The notes under the pieces are model-generated. The model made no database searches. It worked only from the letters and a program-made list of their open reading frames with translations, and was not told the DNA's origin. A DNA stretch of 64,000 bases from Platynereis dumerilii. Its lineage: Eukaryota; Annelida; Polychaeta; Phyllodocida; Nereididae. Positions 1 to 12,810 of this stretch are shown here, one piece after another. Both the position numbers and the translations under genes were made by a program. Location of the stretch: positions 67,265,192 through 67,329,191 of the forward strand of contig JAPTHN010000003.1 in the NCBI GenBank assembly GCA_026936325.1. The letters run 5' to 3'. The first letter of the stretch is position 1. Each line of letters opens with the position of its first letter.

Positions 1-235
1 CTCATAGTACTGCATTAAATTCTAAATAATTTTTTACTTTAAAGAAAATAGAACATAATCACAACAGCTCAATATTTAGAGTTTTCTCAGCTTGAAAGCC
101 TAAGTCAACACAGCTCAGTATTTTGAGTTATCTCAACTCAAAACATTAATCTGTGTTAGCTCAATCAACTTGTGCAACCATCTCACTCAATCAATTGAAC
201 TGAATCAGTGCCTCCAATATTACAGTGTATCTCAA

Positions 236-610
236 CCTTACCTCTTCATTATACAGTAACATTAATATGCTAATATTCAGAGAAGGAAATGGGAAGTTTC
301 CTCAGAAACGTTATGCTAACATTACCTGCGAATGTTATGTTATAACATTATCCTAACCTTGCCTCCTCATTATGATGTTATGTTATACGGTAACATTGTG
401 AAATACAGCGAGAAGTTTCCTGGAGAAGGTTATGCTAATGATTAGCCACTAATATTATCGTCACTTAGCACTGATAATGTTATGCTAATATTACCAGAAT
501 ATTGGACAGATCATCTTATTTCTAACGCTTCCTTAAGATCCTGGTCAGGTTAATATAACATTATAAGAATATCATCAGTGTCATATTACCTTGTAACACC
601 CTGCTCAGAA
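236..610. repeat. Degenerate AT-rich tandem duplication
   Basis: A block of about 120 bp containing 'cctcttcattat', 'aagtttcct' and 'gttatgctaa' near 240-330 recurs at about 355-450, followed by further short 'ttatgctaatatta' stretches. No gene is visible in 1-660. Confidence 0.5.
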
Positions 611-765
611 ACTGGTGATGTTATGGAAATGTTAGCTGTTTGGTGGGCAGAACCTTGACTTTTTGAAAATCAACATCCATGCTAATACAATGAGATTTTT
701 ACCGTCATCGAACGAAGTTCAAAGAAGGTATTGTAATCACTTGGGTAAAAATGTTGTCCGTCCGC

Positions 766-795
766 CAGGCGGGCGGGCGGGCGGGCGGCGGGCGG
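766..795. repeat. GC-rich simple repeat (GCGG)n
   Basis: Repeated gcgg units in otherwise AT-rich DNA. The short open frames that cross it are a by-product of the repeat. Confidence 0.8.
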
Positions 796-799
796 ATAG

Positions 800-1560
800 A
801 TCGTTTCCGGGCCAGCACTCGGCCTCTATTGAGTGTACATGGATGAAATTTTGTACACATATAGCCTGTATGGTCTAGTTGTGCCTTTTGATGGTCTAAT
901 TGATAGATATTCAATACCTTTTGAAATAATTGAGAAAATATAAAAATTATTTTTGTTCGTTTCCGGGCCAAATCTCAGTCACTATTGCATGTGCACTTAC
1001 GTAATTTGGTACAGATGTGGCCTATATGGTCTAGTTGTGCCTTTTGATGGTCTCATTGATGGATATTCTATACTTTTTGCAAAAATTTGGAAAATAGAAA
1101 AATATGTATTTTTTTAGTTTTTTGGGCTGAGACTCGGTCACTATTGCATGTAAATGGATAAGGTTTGGTACACACATGGCCTATAAGGTCTAGTTGTGCC
1201 CTTTGAAAGGTCTGGTGGAAAATATTAAATGCTATTTGAAATATTGAAAAAAAAAGAGAAAAAATATATTTTTTGTTTCTGGCCCAAGATTTGGTCACTA
1301 TTGCATGTACATGGATAAAGTTTGGTACACATATGACTTTTGTGGTTTAGTTGTACCTTTTCATGGTCTGACTGATACATATTCTATACTTTTCGTAATA
1401 TTGAGAAAAAATATTAAAAATACTTATTTTCTTATAGGAGTCAAAACGTGCCCACTATTGCATATACAGCAATGCCATTTCCTACACGTATCACCTATAA
1501 AATGTAGCAGTGCTTTTTGACTTGTATTTAACACTTTTTGAATGATCGGAAAAAAATTGG
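800..1560. repeat. Tandem repeat, about 157-bp unit, 4-5 copies
   Basis: Each unit carries 'cactattgcatgtacatgga', 'tttggtacacatatgg', 'tctagttgtgccttttgatg' and an A/T-rich end. The third motif recurs near 876, 1031, 1187 and 1347, and a fifth decayed unit follows. Copies differ at many positions, so the array is old. It is not coding. Confidence 0.75.
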
Positions 1561-1749
1561 TGCATGCATCAAACTGTACCATAATATAAGTAAATTAGTA
1601 TAATAAGGCCTTTCCCTGCTTTTACAAACCCTGGCAAGCACACAGGTAGATTGCAGGGCAGCAGGCAAATAACAGATAATAGAATGCCATTACTCGACCA
1701 CTGTTGCATACCTATAATATACGGAATTTGGTAAACACACCAATCTTAT

Positions 1750-4482
1750 GATGTAATTGTAATCTTCTAAATGTGTTATTCGCTGAAGGTTTGCTGCTGC
1801 GCAGCCTATGTTTTGATCTTAATTTAGCTAATGGAATATTGCCAACTATATACAAGCCTACCAGAGTAACCCACAATACTGCTACTCTTATAGACAATAT
1901 TTATGTTGATTCTAACCTTTTCCAGAATGTAAAATCTTTTATTGTTAAAAGTGATATCTCCGATCATTATCTGTGTTTGTCATGTATAAATGGGAATCTA
2001 TTGACCAACAAAAAAATTCCCATTATTTCTACTAGAAAAATTAGTGATGATGTTTTAAGAAATATGAATGCGAGCCTTTGTAATAGAAACTGGAATATAC
2101 TTGATGCACTTGATGTAAATGAAAGTAGCGAACTATTGATAAACGAAATAAAAGTGGTAATGGATTTCTATGCTCCTGAAAGATTGAGAAACATTAATCA
2201 AAAGAAAGCCTATAATCCATGGTTTACAAAAGGTCTTAAAAAATCGTCACGTAAGTGTTTGAATATGTTCAATAAAGTAGCTAACAAACCGAGGGATGGT
2301 CCAGAATTTCAAAATTACAAAATTTATCGAAATATGTGCACTAAAATTAGACGAAAAGCTAAAATAGCGTATTATGACAATCTCATACAGGAGCATAGAA
2401 AAAATACCAAGAAGATTTGGGAAATATTGAACACTTTGTCAGGGAAGCTTAAAAGTAGACAGGTCCTCGCTGATGAAATAACAGTAGATGGTGCAAAAGT
2501 GAATGATGTTGAAAGAGTAAGTAATGCCTTCGCAAAGCATTATAGTGCAATTGGTGAGAAGTTATCAGATAAAATTAAAGAAACAGGGAGCGTAAATGAC
2601 CCAATGTCTTATATGAGAAATAAAATTCCTTATAACTGTTTTTTCTACCCTGTTTCAACTGATGAAATAGAAAAGATCATCAATAGGCTAAAAGCAAAAA
2701 ATAGTAGTGGTTTTGATCAAATTTCAAATAGAATCTTGAAAAAAATATATCCTGGAATCATAAAAGCACTGCAAATAATATTCAACAAGTCATTGCAGGA
2801 AGGAATATTCCCAAATAATATGAAAACAGCAATTGTAACACCACTTTATAAAGGAAAATGTAAATCAGATATGATCAATTATCGTCCAGTTTCATTACTA
2901 CCGACAATATCAAAAATTTTGGAAAAAATTGTACATATTCGAGTGACTAAATTTCTTATAAAACACAAAGTATTCTATGAGGGACAATATGGGTTTCGAA
3001 AAAACAGAAGCACTGCTGACGCCATTTTAGATCTCACTGGTATTATTGTCGAAAACATTAACAGGAATTATTACACGATATGCTTATTTTTAGACATGTC
3101 AAAAGCCTTTGATAGTTTAAATCACGAGACGGTGTTTAAAAAACTTGAATTTTATGGAATTAGGGGTGTTCCATTAGCATGGTTTAGAAGTTATTTATTA
3201 GATAGACAGATTAGAGTTAAATTTAAGAGTCACATTTCAGATCCTTATAGTATAGGATATGGAGCCCCCCAAGGTTCAGTTCTAGGGCCACTAATTTATA
3301 TTATCCTGGCCAATGATTTAATAAAGTGTCTGAAAGTCTGTAGGGCAATAACATATGCAGACGATACAACTGTGTATACATCAGGAAATAACTTAAAGTT
3401 CCTGTACAAAAAAGTAAACGACATTGAAAACTTAAATAAATGGTTTAGAAGTAACTCATTGACGCTAAATATAGACAAAACGAAGTATATGATATTCAGG
3501 CCAAAGAGAAAAGAGCTCAATTACAATGGGTTGCTTAAATTAGGAGAAAATATTATAGACAAAGTAAAACACATTAAATTTCTAGGAGTCCATATAGATG
3601 AGTTTTTAGATTGGGATTTTCAGGTCAAGCAAGTTTTAATAAAAATGACTGCAGGGAACTATAGCTTGAATATGACAAAGAACTTTTTACCACAAAACTT
3701 ACAGAAATTGGTGTATTTTGCTAATATACAAAGTCATATGTGTTATGCAATTAGTGCATGGGGGTCAATGGTTAAATCAAAAGATCTAAAGAAGATTCAA
3801 GTTCAACAAAATAAAGCCGTCAGAATCATGTGTAATGTAGGCAGACGTGCCAGACTATCTGAACTCTACAAACAACTGAAAATTGTTAAAATTGAAGACT
3901 TGGTGAAATTGGAATTATTAAAAATATCGCACAGATATATCTATGGCAGTTTACCAGTGAGATTAGGCAATTTATTTAATTTAAGTCACCACACATACTA
4001 TACCCGGACTAGACACTATTTAAGAGCTCCACAACACACTATAGAAAAATACAATGTAAGTTTTCTAGGGAGGTCACCACATTTGTGGTTACACTTGGAC
4101 GAGCAACTTAAGGAAAGAATTAAGATTAAATCTTTTACAAAAAATTACTGTCGACATGTGATCAATTCTTATTAAATATCATTTCATTCTTTGTCACAAT
4201 CACTTCACAATCCATATCCATGACCATTTTCATTTTCATCTAATCAAAATTAATCTACCTTATAATATATAGTTATAATTCATAATCTATAATTTATAAT
4301 TTATTTCACTTATCATTAACGGGAGTAGCAATTTTCATAGTTACTTGTAACTCGGCTACTTACCCTTTGGTGCATTTGTTTCTTTAAAAAAAAATATGTC
4401 TGATTTATTGTATGTAATTATTGAAAGGTGATTGTATGTACTTCATGCATCTATATAAATAAACTAATTCTAATTCTAAAGT
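1750..4482 (+). mobile_element. 5'-truncated LINE (CR1/jockey-group non-LTR retrotransposon)
   Basis: An 800-codon open frame (1773-4175, opening on GTG because the true start is missing) encodes the end of an APE-type endonuclease, recognisable by its SDH motif near residue 66. A full reverse transcriptase follows, with AFDSLNHE, GAPQGSVLGP and the catalytic YADD box, and then a C-terminal tail. A 3' UTR of about 300 bp ends in 'taattctaattctaaa', the kind of short tandem tail typical of this group. The N-terminal part of ORF2 and all of ORF1 are absent, as expected after incomplete target-primed reverse transcription. The reverse-transcriptase frame is uninterrupted, so the insertion is fairly young. 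The clade within the CR1/jockey group is not certain. Confidence 0.9.
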
Positions 4483-7370
4483 CCTCTACAAATATGAAAT
4501 CATCTGTAACAAGAATCCGCGGATTCAAAGCTAGCCATTTGCTATTATATTAATGGGGCAGTGATTAACATGGAATGGGTTGATAGCAATGTTGACCTAA
4601 TCTATAGTATATCCATACTGAAGACATGTAAATAACAATTTGAAGAATGTGAATAATATAATTAAATCCTCGAAATAAAAGGCAACTAGCAAGCTGCTTG
4701 TAAATTGGAGGCAAAAAAAGTAGAATACAATGAGATAAGACAGATACATAAATAAATAAGATAGACAGGTGGATGGACTTGAAAGGGGGAGCTTCCGTCT
4801 TAATAGGAAGGAATGTACATGACAAATCGGAAGATCCGGCATTAATTATAAGTTGAGATGAAATGAACTCTATCATTTTATTGCAAGTGAAATACAAATT
4901 TAAGAAATAAACCCATTTCACCGAGAGGCTTGAACATTGGCCCCGAACAACTTTTTGTTAAAACAGTAAGGCTTAATTTGCTTTCCATCTGAAGCAGACA
5001 TAGCACTTTAATTCCAAAAACTTGTGAAGCCTTAAAGTTACATTGAATTCACCAAACATACTCCAGATTGTCTCTTGGCTGGACCAACAGAGGCAAGGTC
5101 GGGAAATCTATCAGCCAATGGGATTGAAGGATTCAAGCACCACTTTTCCCCTTGGTGTTAACTGATAGAATTTCCATGAAGTTAAAACTATGGGGCACTT
5201 CTTTTTAAACTTGTAAATTATCCACAAAATCAATTGTTGCTGTCGTAAAATAGGAAACAAAATATGAAAGCAAGCACCTCCAAAAAAGGATTGATAGGAA
5301 ATCAAAGAAAAGAAAGAAATCTCTCTATACCATCAGACTACCATCAAGGTTCTCTACCATATCACAAGAGACCAGCAACCTAAGTGAAGAGGCCCAGCTG
5401 GTATAGGTCTGATCCACTCAGCTGATAGAGCCTTGCCGGTAGACGGCACACACATGGCATATGAGAAACTATGCTAAATCACGAGAATCCAAAATCATGA
5501 ATTTGTTTCATATTATGAAGGGACACCACCTACCTGGCTCTACCTGTTGTGCATATATATCTGTTTGTCTACATCTGGTGTCTCACAGTCACATAGGTCT
5601 CTCAGCTATACATGTAGCTATGTATACTTGCATTCAGTCATGAACAGTTTTGGGTGGTATTTAAAAACTAACTGACAATGATATAATTTCCTACAAATCA
5701 TATTGAATTAGGCCCAACTTTGTCTACCTTGAGACTATTATCTCTCTGACTTTCCTGATATTGTTTTATGAAGCTGGCTATTGGCTGATTCAATGCACCA
5801 CTGGGGTGTCCTAACTTGATATTAAACAGGTGAGCTAATTATCATTTTCAAAACCACTGCATTGTGATTAGTATGCCTAAAATCCATCACACCTGTAGGC
5901 CTATGTTACATTTGACTCACTTATCAATTCAACCATTCACATTGTCTATATTCAGAATTGTTAAATTTTAGAACAAGTATTTATATTCAATCATGACACA
6001 AAGGTCGACACTTTTCTCACCGAGGCACTCTTTGTGTGATGATTGACTATAAATATAACCTTCCATAGGTCAGGATTAAGTTTACAGTTGAATACAAGTG
6101 TTTTAAATTGGCATTGTGTGCTATGCCAAGTTTTAGCTTAGTTACAACTGACATTGGCATCAAACCATATTGACACAGGAAATCCAATGCATTGTATGTA
6201 TCTAATTACACTCCTGAAAGTAATTGCTGTTAGACCTGTCAGGGAATGAACTCAAGATAATGCAAGGCTTATCCACCAGAGGGCTACTTTCATACATACA
6301 GTGGACCTGCTGCCACCTAGCCAGTTCTTGGTTCACATGATTTCATGGTTACATGGTTACATGGTTACACGGTTACATGGTTTGTTTATGGTTTCAGAAT
6401 CCCATATACTCATCACCCATTCCAATAGCTACGCCTTTGGCTAGCTAAAAACGAAAATTGTGGTTTTGTATAACTTTTAAAATATACATCATGTAACAAT
6501 ATAACTTGTGTAGTTGGACAGGTCTCAATGAGACCTTCATTTTGAATACCAACTTTATCAGACAATATTAAGCAGTGTATCAATTCATAAGTTGAATGAT
6601 ATTTTAAGTGCTGGTTAAATTTATTATAGTGTCTGTCAGAGATTAAAGCAGTTACACACTCACCCTTCATGAACTCGTGTGGTTAAAAGAAAGCACACTC
6701 AAAGCTGAGCTCTTTAAAAGTGTGTCTATAGAAATGACAGATTGCATCTTTACAAAATATGTCAGTTTTCGTTTTATGGGAAACAACCTAAAGAAATTGT
6801 TAATCATAATAAATTATATGTATACTTTGAAAGAAGTGTCAAGAATAAGCATTGCTCTATTCTGATTTTGCAAACAGCTTGTACATGCGGACATTACATA
6901 ATGGCTTTTTTTTTAAATGCCCTATTTTCACACAAACCTTTTTGTTTGGATTTTGAGATCTATCGATTTTTTTCAATACAACTGAGCAAATTGTTGAACA
7001 GAGGTTTTTAAACCACACTGCTTTGAGTCTTAGACTAAAGAAAAAGTAATACTGTCACGATCATTGATCAATGTAGTTATTTGGTCAAATATATAGACAC
7101 AAACTTACGTCATATATACAAGCGGTTATAATAATTTCCGATGTGCTATAATTATTGTAATTGTCAATATTTTGCCATTTATGATACACTGAGTGCCTCT
7201 GGAGATGGCATTATTAGGAATCAGATGTCATTGTTCATAAAAGGCTTTGTGAAAGAGAAAACTATTTCAGTTGTCAAGCAAATTTATTAATGATCATTGC
7301 ATTTTCTGTCATTGGACAAAAAAGCAGAAACTTATATTATTATCAAATTGAGCATTATTCAACCCCCCTC
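4483..7370. other. Intergenic DNA with no gene recognised
   Basis: AT-rich sequence with only short, unconvincing open frames. A small 'atggttac' tandem run lies at about 6341-6382. I see no exon, RNA gene or clear mobile element. Confidence 0.6.
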
Positions 7371-8265
7371 ACAGACCAACTATAGAAACAAAACAAACAA
7401 ACTTCCAAGCAAAATCTGATGAGAGTCACAGACCAACTATAGAAAGTGGACCTTTTACAAAATTGAAGATTTTCAACAAATTCCAATAAAATCTGATGAG
7501 AGTCACAGACCAACTATAGAAAGTGGACTTTTGACAAAATTAAAGATTTTCAACAAATTCCAATAAAATCTGATGAGAGTCACAGACCAACTATAGAAAG
7601 TGGACTTTTGACAAAATTAAAGATTTTCAACAAACTTCCAAGCAAAATCTGATGAGAGTCACAGACCAACTATAGAAAGTGGACTTTTTACAAAATTAAA
7701 GATTTTCAACAAATTCCAATAAAATCTGATGAGAGTCACAGACCAACTATAGAAAGCGAACTTTTTACAAAATTAAAGATTTTCAACAAATTCCAATAAA
7801 ATCTGATGAGAGTCACAGACCAACGATAGAAAGTGGACTTTTGATAAAATTGAAAATTTTCAACAGAATTCCAACAAAATCTGAAGAGAGCCACAGACCA
7901 ACTAGGCCTATAGAAGTGGACTTTTGATAAAATAAAGGATTTCAACAAAATTCACAGAAAATCTTATGAGACTCTGACCAACGAAAGAAAGTGCACTTTT
8001 GATAAAATCAAAACTTTTCAAAAAATTCCCAGAAAATCCTATGAGATTCATCACAGACCAACTATAGCAAGTGGACTTATGACAAAATTTAAGATTTTCA
8101 ACAAATTCCAAGAAAATCTGATGAGAGTCACAGACCAACTATAGAAATATGTCTGCACTGTTCTGAAAAGCACACCGACCAACTATAGAATGTGAACTTT
8201 TGATAAAATTAAAGATTTTCAGAAAAATCAAGGAAAAGCTGATGAGATTAACAGCCCAACAGAAG
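7371..8265. repeat. 77-bp minisatellite, about 11 copies
   Basis: The unit begins 'cacagaccaactatagaaag' and continues through 'attttcaacaaattccaa' and 'aaaatctgatgagagt'. Central copies are nearly identical, while those after about 7860 are diverged and of variable length. Copies abut each other with no unique spacers, so this is not CRISPR-like. Confidence 0.9.
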
Positions 8266-8631
8266 TACACTTTTGCAACAAGCAATCGGATTTAACATTA
8301 AAACTAAATCAATTGAAAACAAACAAAGTCTATAAGTGGAATAACAGCAAACATTTGGTCACAAATATTATTAATAAACGACATCAGGCCAAACAGGCAA
8401 GGTAAACAGCATTTGCATAAACAAAGTATAACATTTTGAGAAAAATACATTATTCAACATTCAGTAGTTCAACAACTGTACATACCTAAAAAGGTAAAAA
8501 TTGAAAAAAGATGATCAAATACAGCTGCTTCTTTCACAAGCAAATATCAAGTGCAATATCAAAAATATATATATTCTTTGATTTTATGCAACATATTGTA
8601 AAAGTCTAAAAAAAAATTAATCATGTTAATA

Positions 8632-9040
8632 AGGGACCGTTCAGAATTTATGACTGGGGGGGTGGGAGTTTTGCTGGAACTTCCCTTCAAAAATTGATAC
8701 CCCCCTTGAGTTTCATGCGAATTTTTAGTACCCCACCCTTAGGTTTCACGCGTATTTTTAGTACCCCCCCCCCTCGAAATACAAAGTAATACACACATAT
8801 ATACTGTTATACGTGGCTGCGTGTACAGATTCGCGTCATTTCGCGAACTTTTGCGCGTAAAAAAGTCCAAATAAAATGAGTTTATGCGTGTTTTTAAACA
8901 TTTTTTCTTTGTTAAAATTTCTTACCCCCTTGGAAGTGTTGTCAAAAATTAATACCCCCCCCTTGAAACACATGTGAAAAGTTACTACCCCCTCGGCCAA
9001 AACTCCCACCCCCCCCAGTCATAAATTCTGAACCGTCCCT
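8632..9040. mobile_element. MITE with G-rich terminal inverted repeats
   Basis: The left end 'agggaccgttcagaatttat' followed by a G run and 'gggagttttg' is mirrored at the right end (9000-9040), giving arms of about 45 bp. The 409-bp body repeats 'ttagtacccc'-like stretches and encodes nothing. No clear target-site duplication is visible. Confidence 0.8.
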
Positions 9041-9320
9041 AAGCAAATCAAGGAAGTTATACACAAATATACAGGCATTTACAATATAGCCCTATATATT
9101 GTAATTATACACGGGCACATTTGTAAATTTAAAAAATGTGAGATATCTGCCGAAAAAGCAAACAAATCCAGATCAGCCAGTTCGATTACTTTATAATGTC
9201 TAGCCGAATAAAAATAAATTAAGCCAAAACTTAAGCATAAATATAAAGGAGTTATATTTAATGGAAAAGAGTTTGAATCCAGACGACCAGGTGACGATTT
9301 TCCAAATCAATATCAGATTG

Positions 9321-9403
9321 CAAAACAACTGAGCAACAGCAATAAAGATATCACTCAACAGCGATAAACATATCACTCAACAGCAATAAACATATCACTC
9401 AAC
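9321..9403. repeat. Short tandem repeat, about 24-bp unit, 3 copies
   Basis: The unit 'caacagcaataaacatatca' plus 'ctca' is repeated three times with few changes. Confidence 0.75.
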
Positions 9404-9540
9404 AACTGGCATAGAAACTTATTTCAACATGTCAATGAAAACGTTCAGCAAATATATCAATCATGTTAATTCATGCAAATAGACTTGATTTGATGACTTT
9501 CAAACGTCGAACATAACATTTTGACATACAAAATATAAAT

Positions 9541-9645
9541 ACAGCTGTCATTTCAATACACAAGTTATTCACAGTTAGTACAGACAATGTTTGAGGCTTG
9601 CTCCCAAAGCTCTAAGAGCTGTACAGACAGGAAGGCAAGCCCAGA

Positions 9646-9676
<31 letters not shown>

Positions 9677-9782
9677 TATAATAATTTAATTAATAAAAAA
9701 TAAATAAAATAAAAATTATTTTAAAAGCCTCAAACATTGTCTATACTAATTTATGAATAATTTGTGATTGAAACAGCTGTCC
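9541..9782. repeat. Inverted repeat with AT microsatellite at its centre
   Basis: The left arm ('cacaagttattc', 'acagacaatgtttgaggctt') is mirrored by 'aagcctcaaacattgtctat' and 'gaataatttgtg' at 9726-9765. The match extends outward into 'acagctgt...ttcaat', which is also part of the neighbouring SINE core. An (AT)n run fills 9650-9682. It resembles a MITE joined to SINE sequence. Confidence 0.65.
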
Positions 9783-9879
9783 AACATAAGCCCAAGTGAC
9801 CCGGCAAGAGCTGGATTCGAACCCTGGACCCAGCGATTGGCAGTCCAGCATGCTACCACTAGACCAACCCTTCCCCCCA
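9765..9879 (-). mobile_element. tRNA-derived SINE, head part
   Basis: Read on the minus strand it has the tRNA-like A box 'gtctagtggtag' and B box 'ggttcgaatccag', followed by 'ctcttgccgggtcac' and the start of the core. The tail is missing, replaced by the inverted repeat beside it. The head and its flank (to about 9953) recur 280 bp downstream, so this is one half of a tandem duplication. Confidence 0.75.
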
Positions 9880-9951
9880 TGATTTAGTAGAGAATATATT
9901 TTTATGGCATTATATATCATTTGAGATGAAGTAATGATAACAGAGGGGAAA

Positions 9952-10157
9952 GATGGATGGATGGATGATTGGGGCTTTCATCCTGTATTTATGACTTGGT
10001 AGGCTAATTAGGACAGGAGGAGGACACGGCAATGAGGCGAAGGATGATTGAAACAGCCGTCCAACATAGGCCCAGGTGACCCGGCAAGAGCTGGATTCGA
10101 ACCCTGGACCCAGCGATTGGCAGTCCAGCATGTTACCAATAGACCAACCCTTCCCCC
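9952..10157 (-). mobile_element. tRNA-derived SINE, near full length
   Basis: Same family as the copies at 40804, 59605 and 62592. On the minus strand it has the A box, the B box 'ggttcgaatccag', the core 'ttgcctcattgccgtgtcct' (approximate) and the tail 'ccaatcatccatccatcc'. Its 5' flank duplicates that of the neighbouring partial copy. Confidence 0.8.
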
Positions 10158-11526
10158 CATGATTTAGTAGAGAATATATTTTTATGGTATTATATACTAT
10201 TTGAAATCAAGTAATGATAACGGAGGGGAAAGACGATTAATTAAATATTACGAAAAATCACCACCACCATGATATATGGGTATTGAAAAATGAGTATTAT
10301 GCTATATGGATGAGGTATGCGATGGCAAGTGAAGATGCTAGGCGAAGGATGTGGTTATGTTCAAAAGGGGGGGGGGGGGCTGTAGCCTGTAGGTGGGGAA
10401 ATAGGGGATGGCGAGTTGGTTAATTGGGGAGGTTGGGAAAGGGAGGGGTCTGAAATATTATAATTGTACTTGTTGCATACATAGCAGTTTTCTATTGCAC
10501 AAGTTGTATTGTAATTTTCTAATTTAGAAGCCTTAAATAATCTAATGTAGGTTTCTAAGGATAGGGTCTATCTTTAAATTCTTTGATATGGACAGGGGAA
10601 GAGTTCCAGGCTTTTGCTACTTTAAATCTGATAAGTTGTTCTTCTAATTTGCTGATAGTTAAAGGGGAAGAATGTCTAAATTTTGACGAGGGGAATACGA
10701 ATGCACTGGACGGCTAGTTACTAATTTCTCTTTTATGTACTGTGGCAAGCTATAACAGCAACATTTTGCTTAAATTTTACAACATTCTAATTGAAAGAGT
10801 CTGTCAGAGTAAGATCAATGCAAATAAACCGGGAATAACTCATTCTCAAAGAATAGCAAATAAATTAACTTTGTGATAAAATTTCAACAATGTTAATAAA
10901 ATGATTAAATATAAAATCATGCCTGATGACTATTAACAGTGCAGTGGTATTTTTTTTGTTGCTAGCTTTTTGGAAGGACTTGCCAATTGTCATAATGGGG
11001 TGACCATTCAATATCCAGGGGGCGGCTAGGGGTTTTATTCAAAATATATAATTCTGTGGCCCGTTTTGGTGAAATAATATAAAAAAATTAATTTTGGGCA
11101 GTCTTGAAATAAATAATTTCTGGTGGGGGATCTCTTAACAAGATGCCATTAGCATGAAATAAATAATTTCCCGCCGAAGAATACCCCAAGGCCCCGTGAT
11201 TAAAAATGGTCACCCCCTAAATTTCCAATACATGGTCAATTGGTGATTGGTCATTCTAAAATTTTGCACGCATTATCGCCGTAATATGTAATTAGTCTCA
11301 CGCAGTAAAAAAGCTTTGGAAAATCCACAATGCTGCAACTAAAATCCGACTGAAGATATATAATCATACATCATCAAGTCTTGCATAGTCAATCTCAAAA
11401 GAGAAAACTTGCCTGATCAGAAACAATTTTTCTGTTCTCAGACTCCTTATAAAATTTGATAAAAAGTTTAAAAATCACAAATTGGACTGCCTACCATCCT
11501 TAATTTGCATAATATCGCATCAGACA
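10158..11526. other. Intergenic DNA downstream of CNP
   Basis: It holds a poly-G run near 10368-10379 and AT-rich sequence. A possible CNP polyadenylation signal (tttatt on the plus strand) lies at about 11034. No other gene is visible. Confidence 0.5.
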
Positions 11527-12810
11527 TCAATAATGACCAGTAAAAAGAGCCGACACTTTAATGGGCTGATTGAGGTAGACAACGCACTGTCCTTTTCCAT
11601 AGGACCTCGCCTTAGCATCATTCAAGTCGTGAAATGAATAATTGCAAGAATTCTTATCTTCAAGAGAAATTATTTCAACCAAATCTAGGCCAGTTTGTAC
11701 AGCGGAATAACCTTTTGTGAAGCCAATAGTAAAGTGGGCTCTGCTGCCTTGTCCAAACGTGGGTTGAAATTGAGATGGCGTTTTCTTCTTTGTACCCGAC
11801 ATTGACAATGATTTGATACTGTCAGTTACCGAAGCAACAGCTTCTTTCGCTCTTTCTGTATCGTCCTTGTTCCAGAGGCGTTTCTGCCGTTCACTCAAGC
11901 GTAACCGAGCACCGACAGTTCGCGGGGTAATCACAAACCCAATTACTTCCAATCCGTAGCTTTTCCCTAAAGAGCGTTTAACCACAGGCCAATCATGGTA
12001 GGGCACCCCCTCGTGATTCTTTCCTTCGTAAAGTCCCCTCTTGGAAAAGAATGCCGTGCAATGGAGAGGCTTGGCGGGAATGACTTGATATGCTTCTGTA
12101 TAATTTAATCCTGGGCCATCGGTGGAAAGTGCTGCCTGAAGTTGAGATGCTAATTCTGGAACAATTTTAAGGCACTTGTTGAAGAACTTCTCTGCTTCAT
12201 GGTGGATCCGGTTGGAAGCTTTCTGATTTAGTCTCCACGCAAAATAATAAGGTACAACCACCTCGTATGACGCCAATTTTTGGGTCAAAATCTCCTCTGT
12301 CACTTCATGCTTATTTCTCTTGGCTAATTCCGCAGGGTCATGTTTCCAAGGTGTCTGAGGTTCAAGAACTACCACGATGTAACCATGGGCGTCTGCTAAT
12401 TTGACATAATGACTCAATTCCCAGCGCCGAACACAAGTGTTGTCTATAACCACAGGACTCACTCCATTCTCGCATGATAATAAGGCTTTGGCTTGACACG
12501 CCTCATGAGCTTCTTTCAACTTATCCTGATTAAAAGCGTAGGTTCCCTGAGCAGTCACAAAGTAATCATCGGCCGAGCATACCACTGTCTTGCTGTAAAC
12601 ATATTGTATCAATCGAACTATCGTGGATTTCCCGGATCCAGGAAGACCTCTCATTATAATCATCACTCTGCTGTTCTTGACAAACCCAATAGTGTTATCG
12701 TCACGTAACAATGGTATTTCCATAGTTTGTATGAGTTCTTTGCAAGACGCATTTTCCCTCTTTCTCGCAGCCATGTCTTGCTGTTTACGACGTTTACTCT
12801 TGCGACCCAT
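11527..12810 (-). CDS. CNP: 2',3'-cyclic-nucleotide 3'-phosphodiesterase (CNPase), intronless
   Basis: The 427-aa product has the CNPase layout. A P-loop polynucleotide-kinase-like domain (GLPGSGKST, residues 55-63; IDNT near 122-125) precedes a 2H phosphoesterase domain with two HxT motifs, HCT (250-252) and HFT (359-361). Known family members hydrolyse 2',3'-cyclic phosphates to 2'-phosphates. The stretches TPRTVGARLRLSE, AVQTGLDL and ALFTGHY match my memory of vertebrate CNP closely. Vertebrate CNP ends in a prenylated CaaX box. This protein stops at FTGHY, so membrane anchoring by prenylation is not expected. The basic N-terminus (GRKSKRRKQQ) could bind RNA or direct it to the nucleus, which is inference. 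The whole frame is one exon, whereas vertebrate genes are split. It is head-to-head with NFS1. Confidence 0.93.
   Translation of the reverse strand: MGRKSKRRKQQDMAARKRENASCKELIQTMEIPLLRDDNTIGFVKNSRVMIIMRGLPGSGKSTIVRLIQYVYSKTVVCSADDYFVTAQGTYAFNQDKLKEAHEACQAKALLSCENGVSPVVIDNTCVRRWELSHYVKLADAHGYIVVVLEPQTPWKHDPAELAKRNKHEVTEEILTQKLASYEVVVPYYFAWRLNQKASNRIHHEAEKFFNKCLKIVPELASQLQAALSTDGPGLNYTEAYQVIPAKPLHCTAFFSKRGLYEGKNHEGVPYHDWPVVKRSLGKSYGLEVIGFVITPRTVGARLRLSERQKRLWNKDDTERAKEAVASVTDSIKSLSMSGTKKKTPSQFQPTFGQGSRAHFTIGFTKGYSAVQTGLDLVEIISLEDKNSCNYSFHDLNDAKARSYGKGQCVVYLNQPIKVSALFTGHY

Noticed and set aside
7371-8265. Regular repeats resembling a CRISPR array
   Set aside because: The whole 77-bp unit repeats without unique spacers, and the genome is animal.
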